NCBI GenBank assembly: GCA_963828015.1
Contig: CAWHCD010000003.1
Coordinates: 1-64,000 of the forward strand
Length of the DNA: 64,000 nt
Direction: 5' to 3'
DNA from: CAVPUA01 sp963828015
GTDB lineage: Bacteria; Actinomycetota; Actinomycetes; Mycobacteriales; Jatrophihabitantaceae
A program made the position numbers and the translations under genes. Every line of letters begins with the position of its first letter. The stretch's first letter is position 1. Positions 59,069 to 64,000 of the stretch are shown here, piece by piece. Under the pieces are notes generated by a model. It searched no databases. It saw only the letters and a program-made list of their open reading frames with translations, and was not told the DNA's origin.

Positions 59069-62000
59069 CTGCGGTCCAAGCGAGCCGGGTCGAGCGCCGC
59101 CATCGCCTCCGACCGCGGCAGGGCCCGACCACTCGCGTAGCACTCCTCGAAGTCGGGCAGCACAGCCCGCAGCTCGCCGGTGAGTGCGCGGATGTGCAGG
59201 TTGGTCCAGTCATCCGAACCCCGCAGCTGGGCGCTGGCACCGAGCAGTTCCGCCGCCTCGGCGGCGGCGCCGTCGGCCCAGGCCAGCTGGGCCACGACGA
59301 CGCCGACCGTGGCCACGACCGGCATGTCCCGCGTGGCCCGCGCGATGCGATAGCCCTCGAGCAGGTGCGCGTAGGCACCGTCGGGGTTGGCGTCGATCAG
59401 GTCGAACCGGGCCGCCATGGCCAGGCAGAGCGCGACGCCGTGACCCCGCGTCGGCAGCAGCGCCGGGAGCGCCTTCACCCGGGCCAGGCAGAGCGCCTGC
59501 AGCCGCCGGGCATCCTCCATCCGGCCGTCCAACATCGCCAGTTCGGCCTGCAGGATCTGTACGAACATCGACTCGAACGCGGCGCCCACCCCCGAGTCGG
59601 CCGATAGGGCGTCGACGGCCTCCATCTCGCGGCGGGCGGCCTCGCGCTGGTCGCTGCGCAGCAGCACGTCGATGAGCCGCAGCCGCATGAACAGCTGATC
59701 CTCGTCCGCGCCGAGTTCAGCGGCGAGCCGCAATGCCTCGCGGTAGTCGGACTCGGCGGCGGCCAGATCGCCCTCCATCACGTCCAACTGCCCGAGCACC
59801 TGCAGGCTGTTGGCCTGGCCCCAGCGGTCACCGAGCTCGCGCAGCTGGTCGAGTGCGATCGTCGCGTCCGCGCGCATACCCGTCACGTCACCGTCGTTCT
59901 CGGCCACCGCGGCCCGGAAGCTGCGAATGGCCGCGGCGATCCACGGGTCGGGGGAGGCCAGCGCATCGGCGAAGGCATCCTCGTCGAGCCGGTCACGGCC
60001 GCTGAACAGGGCGACGATCGGGCGCAGCATGACCAGCATGGGCAGATCGGTGGCGCGCACCTGCTCGAGCCGCTTGCTCAGGTCGTTGAGGTCCTGGACA
60101 TGCTGCTCAACCAGCGGATCCGAGTCGTTGGCGCTGCCGGCCACGACGTTGATCGCGTAGAACGATTCGGCCAGCAGCGCGGTGTCATCACGCCGCTCAC
60201 CGTCGGCGTCCAGGGCGATCCGGCACCACGTCGCCACCTCGCCGTGGCGGCCCAGGATCATCCAGTACCAGGCCAGGTCGACGCTCATCTGGATGGCCCG
60301 CTGGGCCTGCCCGCTGTCGGCCAGGAACTTCAACGCCCCGAGGATGTCGGCCTGATCGGTCTCGAGTCGAGCGATCCAGTCCAGCTGCTCGCCGGTGCGC
60401 AGGCGCGGCTCGGCCTGGCGAACGTGGGCGGCGAAGTAATCGGCGTGCGTCTGGCGCGCAGACGCCACCTCGCCCTGATCGGCGAGCTGATCAAGTCCGA
60501 ATTCGCGGATCGTCTCCAACATCCGGTAGCGCACCGTCCCGTGACCCGGGAGCAGCTGCAGCAGCGACTTGTCCACGAGCGAGGCCAGCAGCGCGTCGAC
60601 GTCCGCGGGGCCGACCATGACGGCGGCCGCGTCGGCGGAGATCGAGCCGCTGAACACCGCCAGCCGCTCGACCAGCGTGCGTTCCTCGGCGCTGAGCAAC
60701 TCCCAGCTCCACTGCACGACGGCCCGCAGCGTCCGGTGCCGGGCGACCGCGGCCCGATTCCCGCCCGCCAGCAGCCGAAACCGGTCCGAGAGCCGTTCGG
60801 CGATCTGCTCCACCGGCATCGTCCGCATCCGCGCGGCGGCCAGTTCGATCGCGAGGGGCAGGCCGTCCAGGCGGCGCACGATCTCGGCCACCGGCCCCAG
60901 CGTGTCCGCGGTGAGCGCGAAGTCCGGGGCGACCGCGACCGCTCGGTCGGCGAACAGGCGCATGGCGGGATAGGTGGCCGGATCGTCTGCGCCCGCCGAC
61001 GGATGCTCCAGCGGACGTACCGCGACCAGCGACTCGCCGAGCACTCCCAGCGGTTCACGGCTGGTCGTGATGATCCGCAGCTGCGGGCAGTGGGTCAGCA
61101 GCGTGGTCGTGACGTGCGCAGCCGCCTCGAGCACGTGCTCGCAGTTGTCGACGATCAGCACGACCGACCGCTCGCGCAGGGTCTCGACGATGCGCTCGAT
61201 CGTGTCGTGGATCGGGCGCCCGCCCCGCTCGAGCAGGGTCGCCTCGCGCACGCCGAGGGCGTCGTAGATCGCCTGGGGCACGTCGGCGGAATCGACGACC
61301 GGAGCGAGCTCCACCAGCCAGATGCCCTCGGCCGCCACCCCGGTGCGGTGCAGGCTGCGTCCGGCCTCGATCGCCAGGCGGGTCTTGCCGCCGCCGCCCG
61401 GGCCGACAAGGGTGATCAACCGCGACGTCTGCAGCAGCTCGCCGATGTGGGCCACGTCCTCGTCGCGGCCGATGAAGGTCGTGAAGGACGCCGGCAGCGT
61501 GTCCCGCCGGGCCGGCGGAGCCGCATCCAGTTCGCCCCGCAGCAACGACACGTGCAGCTGCTGCAGCGCGGCCGAGGGGTCGACGCCCAGATCGTCGGCC
61601 AGCGTCGTGCGCAGCTGCTCGTAGGCGGCCACCGCCTCGGCCGGGCGTCCGGCCGCGGCCAAGGCCCGCAGGCGCAGCTCGATGAAGCGTTCGCGCAGCG
61701 GATACTCGCTCACCAACTCCTCGAGTTCGGCCAGGACCTCATCGGCCTCGCCGCTCTGCAGACGAGCCTCGATCAAGTCGGCCCGCAGCTGCAGATACAG
61801 CTCGCTCAGCGGCGCGACGAGTTCGGCCGGTGGCTCTCCCCGCCACAGGGCCAGCGCCTCGCGCGCCAATGCCGCCCCGGCCCGGGGATCGGCGTTGCCC
61901 TGCGCGTGAGCGGCCCGCGCCAACCGGGCGAACTCGTTGACGTCGACATCCTCCGCGGCGATCGCGAGCGCGTAGCCGGCCGGGGATTGCTTGATCAGCG

Positions 62001-62238
62001 CTGGGTCGGCGAGCACCCGGCGCAGTCGCGAGACCAACGACTGGAGCGCGTTCGCAATGTCAGCCGGCGCGTCGTCGAGCCACAGGGCCTGGGCCAGCTG
62101 GGCCGAGCTGACCGGGCGCGGCGCGGCGACCGCCAGCTGCTGAAGCAGCTCACGCAGGCGCCCGCCGGCGACCGCGACCTCGCGGCCGGCGACCCGGACC
62201 TGCAGCGGGCCGAGCAGGCCGATCCGCACGTCAGCCAT
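59050..62238 (-). CDS. SARP/AfsR-like transcriptional regulator with BTAD, NB-ARC and TPR regions
   Basis: The 1062-residue regulator has an OmpR-type winged helix (residues about 1-95, IGLLGPLQVRVAGREVAV, ANALQSLVSRLRRVL). A BTAD helical domain follows (about 100-245). The STAND-type NTPase has GPGGGGKTRL (near residue 285) and VLIVDNCEHVLEA. The C-terminal 450 residues are helical repeats (TPR-like). These proteins activate secondary-metabolite or stress genes on signal and ATP binding. It lies 10 bp after an MBL gene and convergent with DrrAB; control of that exporter is a guess. Confidence 0.92.
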   Translation of the reverse strand: MADVRIGLLGPLQVRVAGREVAVAGGRLRELLQQLAVAAPRPVSSAQLAQALWLDDAPADIANALQSLVSRLRRVLADPALIKQSPAGYALAIAAEDVDVNEFARLARAAHAQGNADPRAGAALAREALALWRGEPPAELVAPLSELYLQLRADLIEARLQSGEADEVLAELEELVSEYPLRERFIELRLRALAAAGRPAEAVAAYEQLRTTLADDLGVDPSAALQQLHVSLLRGELDAAPPARRDTLPASFTTFIGRDEDVAHIGELLQTSRLITLVGPGGGGKTRLAIEAGRSLHRTGVAAEGIWLVELAPVVDSADVPQAIYDALGVREATLLERGGRPIHDTIERIVETLRERSVVLIVDNCEHVLEAAAHVTTTLLTHCPQLRIITTSREPLGVLGESLVAVRPLEHPSAGADDPATYPAMRLFADRAVAVAPDFALTADTLGPVAEIVRRLDGLPLAIELAAARMRTMPVEQIAERLSDRFRLLAGGNRAAVARHRTLRAVVQWSWELLSAEERTLVERLAVFSGSISADAAAVMVGPADVDALLASLVDKSLLQLLPGHGTVRYRMLETIREFGLDQLADQGEVASARQTHADYFAAHVRQAEPRLRTGEQLDWIARLETDQADILGALKFLADSGQAQRAIQMSVDLAWYWMILGRHGEVATWCRIALDADGERRDDTALLAESFYAINVVAGSANDSDPLVEQHVQDLNDLSKRLEQVRATDLPMLVMLRPIVALFSGRDRLDEDAFADALASPDPWIAAAIRSFRAAVAENDGDVTGMRADATIALDQLRELGDRWGQANSLQVLGQLDVMEGDLAAAESDYREALRLAAELGADEDQLFMRLRLIDVLLRSDQREAARREMEAVDALSADSGVGAAFESMFVQILQAELAMLDGRMEDARRLQALCLARVKALPALLPTRGHGVALCLAMAARFDLIDANPDGAYAHLLEGYRIARATRDMPVVATVGVVVAQLAWADGAAAEAAELLGASAQLRGSDDWTNLHIRALTGELRAVLPDFEECYASGRALPRSEAMAALDPARLDRSQARRL

Positions 62239-62247
62239 CAGCGCGGC

Positions 62248-62994
62248 TCAGATGTCGTAGATCGCGTCCGGGGCGGCGGCCACGATCTCACCACCGAAGG
62301 CGGCCCGCGCCTCGGCGACCGCCTCCTCCCGCGAGTTCCAGGCCGGGACGTGGGTGATGATCAGCCGCCCCACGCCGGCCCGGGCCGCATGTTCGCCGGC
62401 CTGCCGGCCGGTCAGGTGCAGATCGGGGACGTACTCGTCGGTCGCGGCGAAGGAAGCCTCGCACAGCAGCACATCGGCGTCTCGGGCCAGCTCGACGAGC
62501 TCCGGGGACTCGCCGGTGTCGCCGGAGTAGACCAGTGAGCGTTCCTCGTGCTCGACCCGGACGCTGTAGGCCGGCACCGGGTGATGCGCGGCGGCGAAGG
62601 AGACCGTGAACGGGCCGAGCTGCACCGGATCGCCCGGCGCGGCGAACTCGAACAACTCGTGCAGGCCGAGCTTGCGGGCCAGCGGGTCATAGGCGGCGGC
62701 GAGTCGATCCTTCGTCCCCGCCGGGCCGTACAGCGGGATTCGGCGCAACGGACGGACCGGTCCCCAGCGCAGCGCCACGATGTAGGACGTGAGGTCGATG
62801 AAATGATCGGGATGCAGGTGCGACAAGACGATCGCGCCGACCTCGTGCGGCGCGACGTGGCGCTGCAGCGGCCCGAACGAACCATTGCCCATGTCGAGCA
62901 CGAGCCGATAGCCGTCGGCTTCGACCAGGTAGCCCGACGCGGGTGAGTCCGGGCCGGGCCCACTTCCCGAACAACCCAGAACGGTGAGCCTCAT
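62248..62994 (-). CDS. MBL-fold metallo-hydrolase (Rv1339-like)
   Basis: The 248-residue metallo-beta-lactamase protein has motif HLHPDHFIDL, DMGNGSFGPLQRH, later YSGDTGESPEL and THVPAWNSREEA. It resembles M. tuberculosis Rv1339, reported as an atypical cAMP phosphodiesterase that lies beside rph. It is located beside a rhomboid gene (four-base overlap), in agreement with that synteny. The phosphodiesterase function here is by analogy. Confidence 0.86.
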   Translation of the reverse strand: MRLTVLGCSGSGPGPDSPASGYLVEADGYRLVLDMGNGSFGPLQRHVAPHEVGAIVLSHLHPDHFIDLTSYIVALRWGPVRPLRRIPLYGPAGTKDRLAAAYDPLARKLGLHELFEFAAPGDPVQLGPFTVSFAAAHHPVPAYSVRVEHEERSLVYSGDTGESPELVELARDADVLLCEASFAATDEYVPDLHLTGRQAGEHAARAGVGRLIITHVPAWNSREEAVAEARAAFGGEIVAAAPDAIYDI

Positions 62995-63632
62995 GCGCTA
63001 CGCCGCCGCGGGCGACGCGGATGCAGCAACCAGGCGGCGAAGACACCGGCGGCGAAGCCGAACAGGTGACCCTGCCAGGCCCCCTCGTCGAGGGAGGGAA
63101 GCAGCCCCACGAGCAAGGTGCCGAAGAAGAAGCAGGCCAGCACGGCCGCGCCGATCCAGACGAACTTGCGCGCGAAGAACGCCCGGGCGATCAGGTATCC
63201 CAACCAGCCCAGGATCAGCGCGCTGGTGCCGAGGATCACCGACGAGGACGGGGCGATCAGCCAGGTCGCCAACCCACCGAGGCCGATGACCAGACCGCTG
63301 ACGATCGCGAACACCCGCAGGCCGGAGAGCAGGACGGCCCAGCCGATCAGGACGAACGGACCGGTGTTGGCCAGCAGCTGCCCGTAGCTGGAATGCAGGA
63401 ACGGCGAGACCACGATTCCGACCAGGCCGTCGAGGGTGCGCGGGCGCAGGGCGAAGCGATTGAAGGAATAGTCGTTGGCGGCATTGAGGATCTGCACGAT
63501 CCACAGCACCGCGCCCAGGCCGAGCATGACCTGCAGGGCCCCGCCCCAGGTCTTGACATCGAAGGGCGGCTCGAGCGAACGCCGGCGGCGCCCACTGGGC
63601 ACCGAAGACGTCGAACTGAGCGGGTTGGTCAC
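62991..63632 (-). CDS. rhomboid family intramembrane protein
   Basis: The 213-residue protein has six helices. It carries FLHSSYGQLLANTGPFVLIG, the Ser region GTSALILGWLGYLI, and the late His in WQGHLFGFAAG. The usual GxSG is GTSA here, with the Ser kept, so intramembrane protease activity is possible but not certain. GTG start. It overlaps the MBL gene by four bases, whereas in mycobacteria murI separates the two. Confidence 0.87.
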   Translation of the reverse strand: MTNPLSSTSSVPSGRRRRSLEPPFDVKTWGGALQVMLGLGAVLWIVQILNAANDYSFNRFALRPRTLDGLVGIVVSPFLHSSYGQLLANTGPFVLIGWAVLLSGLRVFAIVSGLVIGLGGLATWLIAPSSSVILGTSALILGWLGYLIARAFFARKFVWIGAAVLACFFFGTLLVGLLPSLDEGAWQGHLFGFAAGVFAAWLLHPRRPRRRSA

Positions 63633-63658
63633 GCCCCTAGGGTAGTGGTCCGCCGAAC

Positions 63659-64000
63659 TCAGCCGAGTCGGGTGACCTCCACCGTCACCGTCAGGCTTGC
63701 GGCCGCCGACGGCCCGGCGACGATGCCCTTGATGGGCGGGACGTCGCCGTAGTCGCGCCCACGCCCGACCAGGACGTGGCGCTCACCGGCGTGCGTGTCG
63801 TTCGTCGGGTCGTGCCCGGTCCATTCCCCGAGCCACCACTCGACCCAGGCGTGGCTCTCCCCCACGACCGGCACTCCCATCTCGGGCTCGCTGTCGGGGT
63901 GCAGGTAGCCCGAGACGTAGCGCGCGGGCAGGCCGATGTGGCGCAGCGCGCCGATGACGACGTGCGCATAGTCCTGACAGACGCCGGCCCGCGCCGTCCA
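63659..64000 (-). CDS. transglutaminase-like protein, 3' part (truncated by window edge)
   Basis: The last 113 residues of a bacterial transglutaminase-like (COG1305) protein are present. The catalytic triad is visible: Cys in AGVCQDYAHVVIGALRHIG, His in SHAWVEWW and Asp in HDPTND. The text RYVSGYLHP supports the assignment. The gene continues past base 64000; its start is not in the window. It lies 26 bp upstream of the rhomboid gene on the same strand, possibly in the same operon. Confidence 0.88.
   Translation of the reverse strand, partial: WTARAGVCQDYAHVVIGALRHIGLPARYVSGYLHPDSEPEMGVPVVGESHAWVEWWLGEWTGHDPTNDTHAGERHVLVGRGRDYGDVPPIKGIVAGPSAAASLTVTVEVTRLG

Noticed and set aside
1..64000. 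CRISPR arrays, insertion sequences, prophage, integrons, rRNA
   Set aside because: No regularly spaced repeats, transposase or integrase motifs, phage structural genes or rRNA sequence were seen; the only nuclease of mobile type is the solitary HNH protein.

Overview
The window is high-GC DNA from an actinobacterium, probably a soil or environmental member of the Actinomycetota. The evidence is uniformly high GC, frequent GTG starts, four-base start/stop overlaps, and actinobacterial signature families: a mycofactocin-type short-chain dehydrogenase (SDR), an F420-type luciferase-like oxidoreductase, a SARP/BTAD regulator, a DUF3618 protein and a GAP-family membrane protein. Near the right edge a rhomboid / metallo-beta-lactamase / rph / rdgB neighbourhood resembles the Rv1337-Rv1341 region of Mycobacterium tuberculosis. 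No prophage, insertion sequence, CRISPR array or rRNA was found; there is one tRNA.

Layout. 0-2 kb: a secreted YVTN beta-propeller protein whose membrane-anchor tail sits in another frame. 2-6.4 kb: a minus-strand five-gene operon (mycofactocin-type SDR, aldo-keto reductase, glycerate kinase, NTF2-like protein, 3-hydroxyisobutyrate-dehydrogenase-like enzyme). 6.4-19.3 kb: two paralogous cytochromes P450, a membrane protein, a GAP-family protein, an orphan HTH-HNH endonuclease, an F420-type oxidoreductase with an efflux pump, an alpha/beta hydrolase, and an SRPBCC/metallo-hydrolase pair. This region also holds a gene-poor stretch (9.35-10.44 kb) with two hairpins and a LuxR remnant. 19.3-23.5 kb: an alcohol dehydrogenase (frameshifted) / cupin / carboxymuconolactone-decarboxylase / SDR operon with a divergent HTH regulator.

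23.5-39.9 kb is an acyl-CoA catabolic region: a FadR-like regulator, three class III CoA-transferase-family proteins (one with alpha-methylacyl-CoA racemase residues), thiolase, HSD10-like SDR, three crotonases, acyl-CoA ligase, double-hotdog hydratase, acyl-CoA dehydrogenase and an amidohydrolase. Together they can supply every step of beta-oxidation of an alpha-methyl-branched acid; the substrate is not evident. The P450s, alcohol dehydrogenase and SDRs nearby could supply the acid, and the fused B12-dependent mutase (icmF) at 43.9-47.2 kb could process a branched short-chain product. This pathway reading is inference.

40-54.3 kb: an anchored esterase, a MarR/efflux pair with a clear operator, glutathione peroxidase, icmF (with many frameshifts in its middle 1.6 kb), a cytoplasmic BtuF-like protein, an MFS transporter, a frameshifted flavin monooxygenase, the 5-oxoprolinase operon pxpABC, DUF3618, bcp peroxiredoxin, a tRNA with UAG anticodon and a VOC protein. 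54.3-64 kb: a metallo-beta-lactamase/Rieske fusion, rdgB, rph, a DrrAB-type exporter, a 1062-residue SARP regulator, an Rv1339-like metallo-hydrolase, a rhomboid protein and the 3' part of a transglutaminase-like gene.

Four genes (YVTN tail, alcohol dehydrogenase, icmF, flavin monooxygenase) read well only if one or more single-base indels are assumed. Because the flanking protein text stays conserved, base-call errors are at least as likely as real pseudogenes. The most notable regulatory observation is a near-identical promoter (TTGAC-like -35, 16-17 bp, TGC-TAANNT, then GCCCAA) in front of the five-gene operon and both P450 genes.
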